A stretch of DNA of 64,000 nucleotides from Prorocentrum cordatum (Eukaryota > Sar > Dinophyceae > Prorocentrales > Prorocentraceae), in contig CAUYUJ010016152.1 of the NCBI GenBank assembly GCA_963575745.1, positions 188,545 through 252,544 of the forward strand, in the 5' to 3' direction. A program made the position numbers and the translations under genes. The first letter of the stretch is position 1. The number at the start of each line of letters is the position of its first letter. Under the pieces are notes generated by a model, which saw only the letters and a program-made list of their open reading frames with translations, was not told the origin of the DNA and did no database searches. This document shows positions 19,480 through 29,699 of the stretch, one piece after another.

Positions 19480-19600
19480 GCCTGCGGGGGGGGGGGGGGG
19501 GCGGGGGGGTGCCATGGTGGGCGTTTTTTTTTTTTTTTTTTTTGTTTTTTTTTCTTTTTCCCCCATTGCGCGCGCGTGCGCGGGGGGGGGGGGGGGGCGG
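19480..19600. repeat. Poly-G / poly-T / poly-G homopolymer cluster
   Basis: A run of about 28 Gs with two interruptions, then about 30 Ts with one G, then about 16 Gs, lie within 120 bases inside the LINE relic. The G runs could form quadruplexes. Lengths may not be reliable. Confidence 0.85.
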
Positions 19601-19819
19601 GGGCGGCGCCGGTGGGGGGCCATATTCACGTGGTCCCGCCCTCTGTGAGGATGCCTGGTTATAGACGGCGTTTGAGGTCCTGCGAGCTGGAGGGCAGTTT
19701 GACCCCGGAGTACTTCAGACCCGCGCAGTGAGCTTTGGGAATGCGCTTGGATGGCGCCAGTCGGTCAACGGGGGCAGGCGTTGAGTTTCTTGCAGTTCTT
19801 AAAAATTCACCCCTGTTGC

Positions 19820-20105
19820 AGACGGCTTCTCTGTGACAGATTCCACGTATGTTGCGAAGAATCGCATTGAAATGGGATTCGTTTTTTTTTTTTTCCCCCG
19901 AAGTCCCACCTAGATGCGCGGCAGAGCGTCAAAGACTTGTTGGCCCAGCGCCCGCTGAGGGACATCGTGCTAGCCAAAGTACAGAGCCACAGGAAGGTAG
20001 AATACATCGGCAACCTAGGAACCGACCCCTTGCTCTTTTCTTCTGAATGATTTAGCTGACCGAATAGCGAACCATGTGGCATATAATGCCTGTGCGACCA
20101 CCCCC
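19820..20105 (+). pseudogene. RNase H fragment of the second LINE relic
   Basis: FSVTDSTYVAKNRIEMG carries the TDS of RNase H. Further on, VKDLLAQRPLRDIVLAKVQS leads to a His (KVQSHRK), and in a shifted phase LLNDLADRIANHVAYNA resembles the closing GNDxAD block with its catalytic Asp. A T-run at 19881-19893 and at least one frameshift break it. It is the C-terminal remnant of the relic starting at 17760. Confidence 0.45.
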
Positions 20106-20365
20106 CCGGTGATAAGGAGGTTGGGGGGGGGGGGGGGGGGGGGGGGGGCGACGTCTCGCTCGATCGGTCTCACTATCGATATCACAATCGATATCACTAG
20201 TGGTCTCGCTCGATCGATCTCACTCGATCGATCTCACAATCGATCTCACTCGATCTATTTCATTCGATCGACCTCACAATCGATCTCACTATCGACCTCA
20301 CTGTCGATCTCACAATCGATCTCACATTCGGTCCAACGTTCGATCTCACTATCGATATCGCAATC
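20106..20365. repeat. Poly-G tract and ATCGAT/TCTCACTCGATC repeat
   Basis: A G run at 20122-20148 is followed by about 215 bases of short repeats built from TCGATCTCAC, ATCGATATCAC and CACTCGATCG words. It is a simple repeat that merges into the CAT repeat downstream. No gene is seen. Confidence 0.8.
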
Positions 20366-21245
20366 GATATCACAATCAACGTCATCATCATCAACATCGT
20401 CGTCATCAACGTCATCAACATCATCATCATCAGAATACTCAGGACACAACCATCATCATCACCCCATCACCATCATCATAAACATCATCACCACCATCAT
20501 CATCATCGGGACACCATCGCCGCCACCATCATCACCACCAACACCATCATCATCGGAACATCGTCATCATCGGAACACCACCATCATCATCATCTCATCA
20601 TTATAACCATGAGCAGCATCATCATCATCGGGACACCATCATCCTCCTCATTCGCAACATCATCACCATCAACCTCATCGTTATCGGAACACCATCATCA
20701 TCGTCACCATCATCATCATCACAATCATCACAAACATCACCGGGTCACCATCACCATTATCAACATCAGCATTGTCATCGCCATCATCGGGCCACCATCA
20801 CCCAAGCATCATCATCACCTCATCATCATCCTCATCATCAACATCATCATCATCGGGACACCATCATCGTCATCATCGTCATGATCATCACCATCATTGG
20901 GGCGCCATCATCACCATCAGCACCAACATCATCCTCATCAACCTCATCATCATTTTGTGGACACCATCGTCATCATCGTCATCTTCATCATCATCATCAA
21001 GTCATATGATCGTCATCAACATCTACAGGATCACCAACATCATCATCATCATCGGGGTACCATCATCCTCATCAGCAACACCATCATCAACAACATCATT
21101 CTCGTCGGGGCACCATTATCACCACCAGCACCATCATCATCAACATCGTTGACATCATTATCATCATCATGTTGACACCATCATCGTCACCACCATCATC
21201 ATCATCTTCATCATCGGTTTCATCATCATCATCATCATCATCGGG
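20366..21245. repeat. Long CAT/ATC trinucleotide repeat
   Basis: Almost 900 bases of CAT (ATC, TCA) with frequent CAC and CGT substitutions. It is punctuated at irregular intervals by GGGACACC, GGAACACC or GGGGCACC, so it behaves as a diffuse higher-order repeat. His-, Ile- and Ser-rich frames on the plus strand and Asp-rich frames on the minus strand are by-products. Confidence 0.9.
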
Positions 21246-21639
21246 GCACCGACGGGACACCAGCGGGACACTGGCGGGGCACCGCGCGCCACCGGCCCCC
21301 GAGCGGGACACCGGGACACCGCGGGGGGAGACTTTTGGTCCGGCCGCGCCTCAGCTCCATGAGACTTCTCTCTCGCCCGCCCACGCAGCTTCGCCTCGCC
21401 CGCGCGCGCGGCACGCGCGAACGCGAAACCGAATCAGATTTCCCGGTAGGGGGGCTCTCCGTTCCACTTCGATCTCGCCCCCTAACCTCCGATTCGCGTT
21501 TCTGTTGCTGCGAGGGACAGCAGGTCCCATGCCCGAGCGATTGCTTTCCGAGTTCGCCGACACCTCGGTCACGGTCTTTTGGCATCGATTGAAGCTAGCG
21601 GCCGTCGAGCGCCCAGAGAGTCAATCGGTTTTGAAGCCC

Positions 21640-22070
21640 AAGATGTGCGCGATCAGGATTCAACTGCTGCTGACTGCTCACCGGCCTGTCTGGGGGATAG
21701 GTTCCCAGGTTCGCTGTCGTTGCTGTGGAGGTTGTGCGCCGCGCAAGTTGGCGGGCAAGTTTTTGGCGGCCCCTTGCCGCCAGAGCCTATTTCAGGGGAT
21801 GTTTTTGGTGTCCCCGAAGAGCATTGTGAATGGTATTGATTTGCATGGTTCCCGCACCTTGTCCTATCGCAAGGAGTTCGGGAGCGCGGTTTGTCCGTCT
21901 TGTGGCTGCGCGGCCACCCGAGCTGTCGGGAAGTTTGCGGAAGCATGCGCCTCCCAGCTGAATCAACATGGTAAGCGTCAATTGCGGAAAGTGCAGCAAG
22001 GTCCGCCGTCTGGCTCCTCAGAGCATGCCCAGATGCACGGGGCCCAGAAGAAGGTCCTGCGTTCAACTGT
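21640..22070 (+). pseudogene. Fragment with two CxxCG modules, LINE-like
   Basis: In one phase the stretch gives CRCCGGCAPRKLAGKFLAAP followed by CRQSL, and about 60 residues later CPSCGCAATRAVGKFAEACA. Both are CxxCG-x6-8-K/R-x-L/F-x3-4-C modules followed by a Gln/Arg-rich basic helix. Paired modules of this kind occur between RT and the C terminus in some dinoflagellate LINE polyproteins as I recall them. The flanking frame enters the microsatellite upstream and is not coding there. A nucleic-acid-binding role is inferred. Confidence 0.35.
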
Positions 22071-22124
22071 TCAACTCTGCGTGAGGCTGGAAAGAAGAAT
22101 ACAGCGGCGCCGCCATTTCTTGCA

Positions 22125-25100
22125 ATTGTCATCGCCATCACTACTACTAGCGCCGCTGCAATCATCATCGTGTTAGCCGTTGTCGGCGTCGCCATGATAC
22201 CGCGCCCGCCCGAGTCACCGATTCGCATTGAAGTGCTCGCGCGTCAGCGCGGCCTGCGAGACGCGTTGGGGAGTCCCCGCCGGTCAGCGTCGCCGCGGCC
22301 GCGTCGGTCGCCCCAGACTACCCGGCCGCTCTGCGCGCGAGCCTGGCGACGCGCCAGACAGCGCCGAGCGATCATCGCAATCGCCACCGCGTTGGGTTTG
22401 CAAACAGAGTTGCGGGCCTGGGAGCGTGGGCTGGATGATTGCGCGAGCATTGGACTTGGCAATTTCAGGTTGGGTATGGTGGGCTCTCTTTCAACTGGAG
22501 CATTAAGATCTGCCCCTTCCCCCCCCGCCGCCTGCCCGACTGAACGGCCAGTTTTTGGCATTGCCAATTGCGTGTGGTTCTGCTCCACCGTTCATCTTCA
22601 ATGCGATTTCACACCATGCCAGGCAGACGCCCAGGTCGTCCTCTGCAAGAAACTTTACTCGCGCGCATTCGCTCATCAAGGACCTTACGTTTTCCAGAGC
22701 CCCCTGCCACGTGTGAGACGAACCGCGCGCGCGCGCGCCGTCGCGCGCGCATGCCGAATGCCCGGCAGCGCTTTTGTTTCGGAAGAGCTTCAGGAACGAA
22801 TGCCCCGAACACACGTGCAACGCCAGCGACTTCGCCACAGGAGTTGAGAAAAGCATGCGTTCGCGCTCTGGTGAATGCATGTCGGAATTATGTGCGTCAC
22901 GTGCGACCGCGCGTGACACTCGCGCTCGCATGTCGGAGTTATTCGAACGCCCTGGCGCGCGTGCTGTCGCAGCAACCCACGGCAGAAGACGATTCGACGC
23001 GCTCGCGCGTCGTCGCGCGCGCGTCGGAATCCTTCAAACATGTCGTTGCCGCGCGGATTTCAACGTCGAGCGCCTCGCGAGCGCATGGATAGACGCAGCT
23101 TTGCAACGGCAGTTTTGAAACAAGGACTGCGCGCGTGCTCTGTAAATTCATTGGGAAACTTCGGTTTTCAACGCGTTCATCAACTGCCACCAAACGAGCC
23201 CCTCGCGCGCGCGTGGCCCCTGCGCGCGCGTCGGGGAGGGGGGGGGCATGATCCCTGTCAGATGCTGCCATGCGGGCCGCTCGCGTCGGTCGGCCGTGCG
23301 CGCGCGTCGAAGTCTTCCCAAAACCTTCGTGGCCGACGCGTGGGCACCGTCATCGTCGTCGGCGCGATCAGCATCGGCGCCGTCATTTGCTCTGCCGTCG
23401 TCATCATCGTCGTCATTGCCGCCGCTGCAATCATCGTCGGGATTGTCGTTGGAGGCGTCGCCATGATGCCGCGCCCGCCCGAATCGCCGACTCGCGCTGA
23501 AGTGCCCGAGCGCCAGCGCGGCCTGTGAGGCGCGCTGGGAGGTCCCCGCCAGTCAGCGCCGCCGCGGCCGCGTCGTCGCCCGGACCAGATGGCTGCGCCG
23601 AGCGCGAGCTTGCGCGCGCCAGCGCGGCCGCGACGACGCGCCAGCCAGCGCCAGCCAGGCCGCGCAATTGCCGCCTCATGGGTTTTACAAACCAAGCTGC
23701 GGACGCGGGGTGATCGCGCGAGCAATGGAGTTGACAGTTCATTGCCGCCGACCAAAATTCGTTTTCCAGTTTTTAACGAGGGGTTCTACGCCCCCCCGCT
23801 TGACCTTTTCGCATTGCATTTGCAGATGATTCTGCCCCATCGTCCATCCTAACTGAGAAGTCATATTTTTCCAGCCAAACCGGCATCGCCCCCCCCCCCG
23901 CCGTCCTCGGCAAAACATTGCATGCGCGCGCGCTCGTTTATCAAACGCCATAAGTTGCTTAAGAACCCCTCGTGCCGAATGGGGCGAGCGCACGCGCGCG
24001 CTTTATCGCGCGCGCGCAGCAATCTTTGAAAAACCTCCGGTTTCGGAAGGTTTTCGCAATCAAGTGTCCAAACAACACACGTGCAACCACATGGTTTCGC
24101 ACAGTTGATTCCCCCGCAAAAAGAGGAAGTTTGCGCGCATTTGCGAAATATTGAGAACCGTAATAAATCTTAACATTTTTAATATACTACCAAACGGGCT
24201 TCGCGCGCGCATGTCCAAATCGCTCGGGCGCCCTTGCGCGCGCTGGGGTTGCGCGACCCGCGTCAAATTATAATGCGGGCCACTCTCGCGCGTCTGCCGC
24301 GTGCGCATTTCGAACTCCTTCCAAAGACTTCGTCACCGACGCGAAGACACCGTCATCGTCGTCGTCGTGATCAGCATCGGCGCCGTCACTGACTGCCCCG
24401 TCGTCGCTCTCAGCATCGTCACCAGCATCGCTGCTATCATCATCATGTCTCTCGTTGTCGACGTTGCCATGATACCGCGCCCGCCCAACTCGCCGACTCG
24501 CACTGAAGTGCCCGCTGGCAGGCGCCGAACGGTCAGCGCCACCGCGTCTGCGTTGGTCGCGCCAAACTAGCTGGCCGCTGCGCGCGCGAGCACGCGCGGG
24601 CTAGCGCGGCCGCAGAGATGCACCAGCCAACACCAGGCACTCATCGCAATCGTTTCCGCATGGGGTTTGCGAACCAAGCTGCGGGTGGGTGGGTGGGATG
24701 TTTGCGCGAGCAGCGGAGTGGACAACCTCCAGGTTGAGCAAGTGTTTGATCGCACGTCGTAGTTTGCACCGTTTGGATTGCATTGCGTCGACTGGTATTG
24801 CACTACATCGATTCTCCTTTCTAAAAAGGTAATAGATTCTACCCCCCCCGGACTTATCGCTTCCCCCGCGCGTGTTGTAAATCACATATGGTTCTGACCA
24901 CATGTCCATCCTAAATATGAATTCATACCATCCCAGCCAAGCCGGTATCCCCCCCCCCTGCGGTTCCCTGGTGAAAAACACTATGTGGTGACATGTTTTG
25001 TTCTAACATAGCACTTGTTCGCGAATCCCTTGCAACAAATATGACGAAGTGCGCACGCGCGCGTCGTGGCGCACGCATGCCGAAATCCTTCAAAAACCTT

Positions 25101-25529
25101 CGGTTCCGGAGAGATTTCCAAATTGAATTTCCAAAAAACATATAAAAAACACATGGTTTTGCAACACTGGTTTGCTTAAAAAAACTTACGCGCGAGCTCT
25201 TGCGAAATCTTAAGAAAATCACAGGTTTTCCAAGTTTTTCACAAAATGCTACCAAAAGGGCTTCGCGCGCGCGCATGTCGAAATCTGTCGAACGCCCTTG
25301 CGCGTGTGCCGTCGCGAGAATCCTCTGCAAAAAAATGGGGGGAAGTGCAGACGCGCGCGTCGTCGCGGGCGTATGCCGAAATCCTTCAAAAACTCTCGGT
25401 TTCGGAAGGATTTCGAAATCGTGCGTCCAAAAAACCTACAAAAATATATGGTTTTGCAACACGGGTTTTCAACAAAATTGTGCGCGCGCGCTCTTGCGTC
25501 GTCGTCGTCGTCGTCGTCCTCCCTCCTCC

Positions 25530-25564
<35 letters not shown>

Positions 25565-25693
25565 TTCTGTCTTTCCTCGTCGTCGTTGTCGTCGTCTTGG
25601 CGTCGTCGTCGTTTCCGTCGTCGTTGTCGCCGTGGTCGTCCTTCCTCCCTCGTTGTCTTCGTCGGCGTCTCGTCGTTGTCCCTCCTATTTCGT

Positions 25694-25725
<32 letters not shown>

Positions 25726-26330
25726 GGTTTTCACTCCTCCCTCGTCGTTATCCTCCTCCCTCGTCGTCGTCGTCCGTCGTCGGCGTCTCGTCGTCGTCCA
25801 TCCTATTTCGTCGCCGTCGTCGTCGTCTTCGTCGTCGTTGTCATCGTCGTCGTCTTCCCTCCTCCCTCGTCGTTGTCGTCGTCGGCGTCGCCGTCCTTCC
25901 TCCTTCTTCGTCGTTGGCGTCGTCGCCGTCTTCCCTCCTCCATCGTCGTTGTCGTCGTTGTCGCCGTCGTCGTTTTTTCTCCTCCCTCGTCGTCGTCTCC
26001 GTTGGCGACGTCGTCGTCGTCTTCGTCGTCGTCGTCGGCGTCGTTGTCGTCGTCGTCGGTGTCGTCGTCGTCGTTGTCGTCGTCGAAAACATTGGAGACG
26101 TCGTCGGTGTCGTCGCAGTCGCTGTCGGCGGCGCCGTCGTCGTCGATGTCGCTGTCGTCGTCGGCATCGGTGTCGTGGCCAAGTGCCATGCAGTACCTAC
26201 CGTCACGGTCTTGTCTGAAGATGTCTTGCGACCAAGTTGCGGGTGGGAGGGTGGGATGGTTGCACGAGCAGTGGAGAGGACAGCTTCAAGACGGTCAAGA
26301 TTAATTGCACAACATAGATTGCGCCAGATG
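22125..26330. repeat. Tandem array of diverged ~1-kb GCGCGC-rich units
   Basis: At least four units can be followed by shared landmarks. A CCATGATACCGCGCCCGCCC-type block occurs at about 22191, 23462 and 24468. A GTTTGC(A/G)AACCAAGCTGCGG-type block occurs at about 22397, 23690, 24664 and 26228. A TTCGAACGCCCTTGCGCGCG-type block occurs at about 22948, 24225 and 25289. A CAGCCAAACCGG-type block occurs at 23872 and 24934. A 300-bp sub-duplication places the same TTCAAAAACCTTCGG block at about 25087 and 25387. Units are 60-85 percent alike by eye. A further diverged copy lies at 3060-3370. Confidence 0.7.
25497..26180. repeat. TCG trinucleotide expansion inside an array unit
   Basis: About 680 bases of TCG/CGT with interspersed CCTCCCTCGTCG words. 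The position corresponds to the short GTCATCGTCGTCGGC block of neighbouring array units: the left flank (GTGCGCGCGCGCTCTTGCG) and the right flank (GCGACCAAGTTGCGGGTGGG) match those units. It is therefore an expansion of a seed already present in the unit. The Val/Ser/Arg-rich frames are by-products. Confidence 0.85.
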
Positions 26331-26560
26331 TATTGTAGCAGATATATTGCACAGCGTAGACCGCACGACAAATATTGCACAACACAAGTAGTAAACACAT
26401 ACCGCACCGACGATGTATGCCTGCATGTATGTATATACATACGCATGTTTTACCGCTTAGTTTGTACCGCGTACAATGCACCACTATTCACCACATGTAT
26501 GGCCCCACGCATATTGCACAACATAAGCTGCTAGGGGCATGCCGTTTGTTGTCTGCGCTA
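26290..26560. repeat. AT-richer segment with short ATTGCACAACATA-type repeats
   Basis: Words such as TTGCACAACATAGATTGC, ATATTGCACAGCGTAGACCG, ATATTGCACAACACAAGTAG and ATATTGCACAACATAAGCTG recur with irregular spacing. A TATGTATATACATAC palindrome lies near 26430. Composition is clearly lower in GC than the surroundings. It may be the unexpanded tail of the tandem array (compare 24755-24815). No gene is seen. Confidence 0.6.
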
Positions 26561-26574
26561 GTTGATATCTAGTG

Positions 26575-27235
26575 AACTAGCAGAATCAATGTTACTTTCT
26601 CGCCTCGCCCATCGTTCGTGGATTTGACGTTCTTGTATCATTGTTCATCCTTCGCCTTTGTCTGATCGTCCCCCCCTTCTCGTCGCGTTGTCTCGCCTCT
26701 TCGTGTTCCTTCTTGCTCCTCCTGTGCGGCTGCCCCCTCCGCCCCCTGTGCCTCTTTTTACTTCTTCGCCCCATCTCCTGCTCAACACCCTCCTTGCTGC
26801 CCCTCCCGCCTCCCTCCCTGCTCATCCTCCCTCTGTTGTGTTTTCTCCTCCTCCTCGTCTCCTTCCCTTCCCTTCCCGCCCCCCCCTTCTTCGAAAGCTG
26901 CACCGGCTCTTTTGGGTGCAGCTGGTCCTAGGTGCGTCCGCCCCGTTCAGGAGGCTGGCTCCGAACGTGGAGACAGGCTCCCCCTGGGCGCGCGGGCACG
27001 GAAAACAAGTGCGCACTCGGCGTCGTTCGCGATGCGCGGGCGGCAGATCGGGCGATGCGCCGATGGGGAGCCGTTCGCGAGGAGGAGAAGAAGAGCAACC
27101 AGATAGGTGCGTTCGCGCCTCATCTGACGTCCTATCCCTCCCTTCCATCCCTTCCCATGCCGTTGATTTTCACTATCCGCGGACGCGTGTCATCGCCGAC
27201 CTGCAACTCCCACAGAGAGACCATATCCTGATATG
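26575..27235. other. Pyrimidine-rich interval without recognisable genes
   Basis: From 26600 to 26900 the plus strand is strongly C/T-rich (CCTCC, CTTCTTC, TCCCTTCC words), and from 26900 to 27235 the sequence is mixed. Open frames of 90-210 codons overlap in several phases on both strands and show no domain. I see no gene. Confidence 0.5.
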
Positions 27236-27269
27236 CGCAATCGGAAACATGGGAGCTGCTTGCGCAGGA

Positions 27270-28060
27270 GGAAGAGGAGGAGGAGGAGGATGAACAGGAG
27301 GGTAAGGAGGAGGATGAAAGGGAGGAAAAGGACGAGGACGGACAGCAGCAGCAGCAGCAGCAGAATGCAAGGAGGGAGGATGGGGAGGAACAGGAGGATC
27401 AAATAATGGCATCGCATAGCGAAACATGACATAGCATTGTAGTGCATGCCATGGCACGGCATTGGGAATGAGGTCAGCGCTGCAGCGGGAACACGAATCG
27501 GCACGAGCGGAAGCTCGGAAATGCGACCAGCGATACAGCGGGAACACACGATTTGGAACACACGGAAGCGCAGACATTAGACCAGCGCTACAGCGGGAGC
27601 AGCATTTTGGAAGGATCGAAATGAATCGGATTGTAAACAAAAACGCAGATGAAACAACAATTTTGCCCAATCTTGTGTGTAACAACAGCGCGCGGAGGAG
27701 GGTCGGATACCTTCCGGGCAGTGTCAGGGGATCAGGGATACTTCTTTTGTGAAATTGCAGATGGGGTGGGGACCATTTTCTGGGGGCGGGAGAGGGGGGG
27801 GGCGAGGAGGAAAGGGTGGGGAGGAGGAGGAGGAGGAAGAGGAGGAGGAGGAGGAAAAGGAGGAGGAGGACGAGGAGGAGGGGAAGGAGGAGGAGGAGGA
27901 GGAGGAGGAGGAGGAGGAGGAAGAGGAGGAGGAGGAGGAGGAAGACGAGGAAGAGGAGGAAGGAGGGGGAGGGAGAGGGGGAAGAGGAGGAGGAGGAAGT
28001 GGAGGAGGAATAAAGGGGGAGGAAGAGGAGGAGGAGGATGAAAAGGAGGAAGCCCTGGAG
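27270..28060. repeat. GGA/GAG microsatellite blocks
   Basis: GGAGGA-type purine repeats occupy 27268-27400, including a CAG block at 27342-27363, and again 27780-28060. They encode Glu/Gly runs on the plus strand and Leu/Pro runs on the minus strand, which account for the long apparent frames. The purine asymmetry could form triplex DNA. The minisatellite at 27475-27640 lies between them. Confidence 0.85.
27475..27640. repeat. Three-unit ~54-bp minisatellite
   Basis: The word CAGCG(C/A)T(G/A)CAGCGGGA starts at 27475, 27528 and 27583, giving unit lengths of 53 and 55 bases. Units also share CACGAATCGG/CACGATTTGG and CGGAAGC(T/G)C words. The third copy is incomplete. Confidence 0.75.
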
Positions 28061-28120
28061 GGACATGGTGTGGAAGCATATCAGTTGCGTTGACATAGGT
28101 TCAGCGTGTGGACGATTATT

Positions 28121-28142
28121 CCGTTTTCCTATTTGGCTCAAG
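28121..28142 (+). other. Degenerate dinoflagellate spliced-leader relic
   Basis: CCGTTTTCCTATTTGGCTCAAG aligns to the 22-nt dinoflagellate spliced leader. The last 11 bases, TTTGGCTCAAG, match its 3' end exactly and the first four, CCGT, match its 5' end. Leader relics in the genome are known to arise when trans-spliced mRNAs are reverse-transcribed and reinserted. It lies about 90 bp upstream of the gag-like segment, which could be read as a retroposed transcript. An 11-base match can occur by chance, so this is moderate evidence. Confidence 0.5.
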
Positions 28143-28289
28143 GCCCAAAAAATATTTCGGAGGAGAGATGCTGTCACAGTTGGTAGCGGAGCGGGTTACC
28201 CCGCTGAGTGGCCCATGGGAGCCTAGGCGGCGTTGGTGCGGCGGCCCGCCTCCAGGCTCCCCCGTGCCTTTGGCGAGGACCCGTCTCCG

Positions 28290-29535
28290 AGGTCTGAGAG
28301 GCGTGGCATCCACGGCATGCCCGAGGAAGGCGACGACAGCACGGACGCGTTGCTGGCAGTCCTGCCCAAAGTGAACCCCGCAGCAGCTGCGGCGGTAAGC
28401 TCGTCGTCAGGGACTGCGACGACGCCAGGGATCACGATCGAGCAGCCGGCGGAGCTGGTGAGAAGCGTAGTCCGAGAGATTATCGGGGCACCAACAGCGC
28501 CGGTGACAACGGCGACTCCCCCCCAAGACAGTTACAACAGTTGTAGTGGATCCTTGGCACAGAGGCCATGACCCATGGAAGAAAATGACTTAGTCGGCGA
28601 CTCTACCGGCGATCAAGCAGCAGTTCCCGTGACCATGGCCGAGGACGACTACTCCAAAAAGTGGAACGACGAGTGGCAGGAGGTCGTGTGGCATACCTGG
28701 ACCAACGGCGACGATCATTCCTGATGGCTCGACGACTGGCGCCAGCAGTCATGGGCCAGAGGCTAGTGGGGATTTCTCAAACCCGCCGGCTTGGCCCAGA
28801 TGGAACCACCACCGTCAATGGCGCTGGGTTCCGAGGCGCTGGAGCACCAACATTGACGTGACAGTGGCGCCGAGCTGAGAAGTTTTCCAAGCTGTTCGAC
28901 TGGAACATGCAAGTTCGTTTCGACGATATCCACGAGAGTGTGCTGACCAGCAGGGGCTGGCTCGATGCCGTGCTGCTGGAGATGGACAGGATCATCGGGG
29001 AGCGCGAGGGCGACGACGTCCGCCGCGCTGGACGCAAGGCTCTGTTCGAGGCTGTCAGGGAGCCCAAGGAGTCGCTGATCCAGTACGTCAGCCGGCGAGA
29101 TATCCAGCTCACGGAGGCAGAGGGCAACGACATGTTGCTCCAGACGAAACTGAAGGGGCTGCTCCTGGAAGAGGGTGCTAACCTCACGGCCCAGGGCATG
29201 CAGAACCTCCGCGCCCTCCTTCATGGCCGCCTGGACTACCAGAGCGTGGCCTGGGCGCTGTGGCAGATGCGCTCGCCGGTCTCTGAGCGGCTGCTTCCAG
29301 GAAGGACTCCTGCCAGCTCGATGCTCGCGGCCTTCGGCGCAGCGGACGAAGATTCGAGCCAGGTCGACCAGTTGTCACTCCTCTTCCTTTCCCCTGGTTC
29401 GGTCGGGGGCTGAAGGTGCTTCGGAGGAGGACGGCGAGTTCGAATGCGACGAAGAAGAGGATGTCGACCCCGAGGGGGGCGAGATTGCCCTGATCGCGGA
29501 GACCGAAGACCTTGACCTGCGCGAGGATTAGATCG
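28290..29535 (+). pseudogene. Copia-like gag relic
   Basis: An upstream part (28320-28570) reads a Ser/Thr/Ala-rich N terminus. MAEDDYSKKWNDEWQE begins at 28635 and meets a TGA after about 29 codons where Trp is likely. In the next phase WRRAEKFSKLFDWNMQVRF continues into GWLDAVLLEMDRIIGEREGD, RRAGRKALFEAVREPKESLI, QYVSRRDIQ, LLLEEGANLTAQGMQNLRAL and DYQSVAWALWQM, a helical, charged region like the capsid part of Ty1/copia gag in dinoflagellates as I recall it. After about 29400 the phase changes again and an acidic tail follows (DEEEDVDPEGGEIALI, ETEDLDLRED) to a TAG at 29529. No integrase or protease follows, so this is an isolated gag remnant. Confidence 0.45.
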
Positions 29536-29699
29536 AGAGCGCCGTGGCCATGATTGCGAGCCGCCCCGCTGGGCGCCAACTGGAAGAATGTGGGGGGCGC
29601 TCGTGGCCGAGGAAGTGACGACCGTCAGTCGCTTGCGGCGCGCTCGTTCATCGTGTTCGAGGGCCGGGGGGGCGGCCGCGCCCAGGTGGCCCCTGAGGC

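Larger units (their letters stand above)
17760..20105 (+). mobile_element. Second LINE relic: RT and RNase H fragments
   Basis: The fragments appear in the order RT palm, RT thumb, linker and RNase H, all on the plus strand, but the phase changes repeatedly and poly-G and poly-T tracts have expanded inside (19485-19600). The family differs from the LINE at 4950-11473: the catalytic site is VDD and the thumb carries an AGLGID signature I associate with another dinoflagellate RT group. The 5' end is not seen. The element is clearly dead. Confidence 0.55.

Noticed and set aside
20255-21311. His-, Ser- and Asp-rich frames on both strands
   Set aside because: Translations of ATCGAT and CAT simple repeats.
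23030-26330. CRISPR-like array of repeats and spacers
   Set aside because: Units are about 1 kb, diverged and without short regular spacers; this is a eukaryotic tandem repeat.
25200-26534. 444-codon plus-strand frame and its neighbours
   Set aside because: Most of each frame is the TCG microsatellite (Val, Ser or Arg runs); no protein features outside it.
27173-28177. 334-codon minus-strand Leu/Pro-rich frame resembling a membrane protein
   Set aside because: The Leu runs are the complement of a GGA microsatellite; not evidence for a membrane protein.
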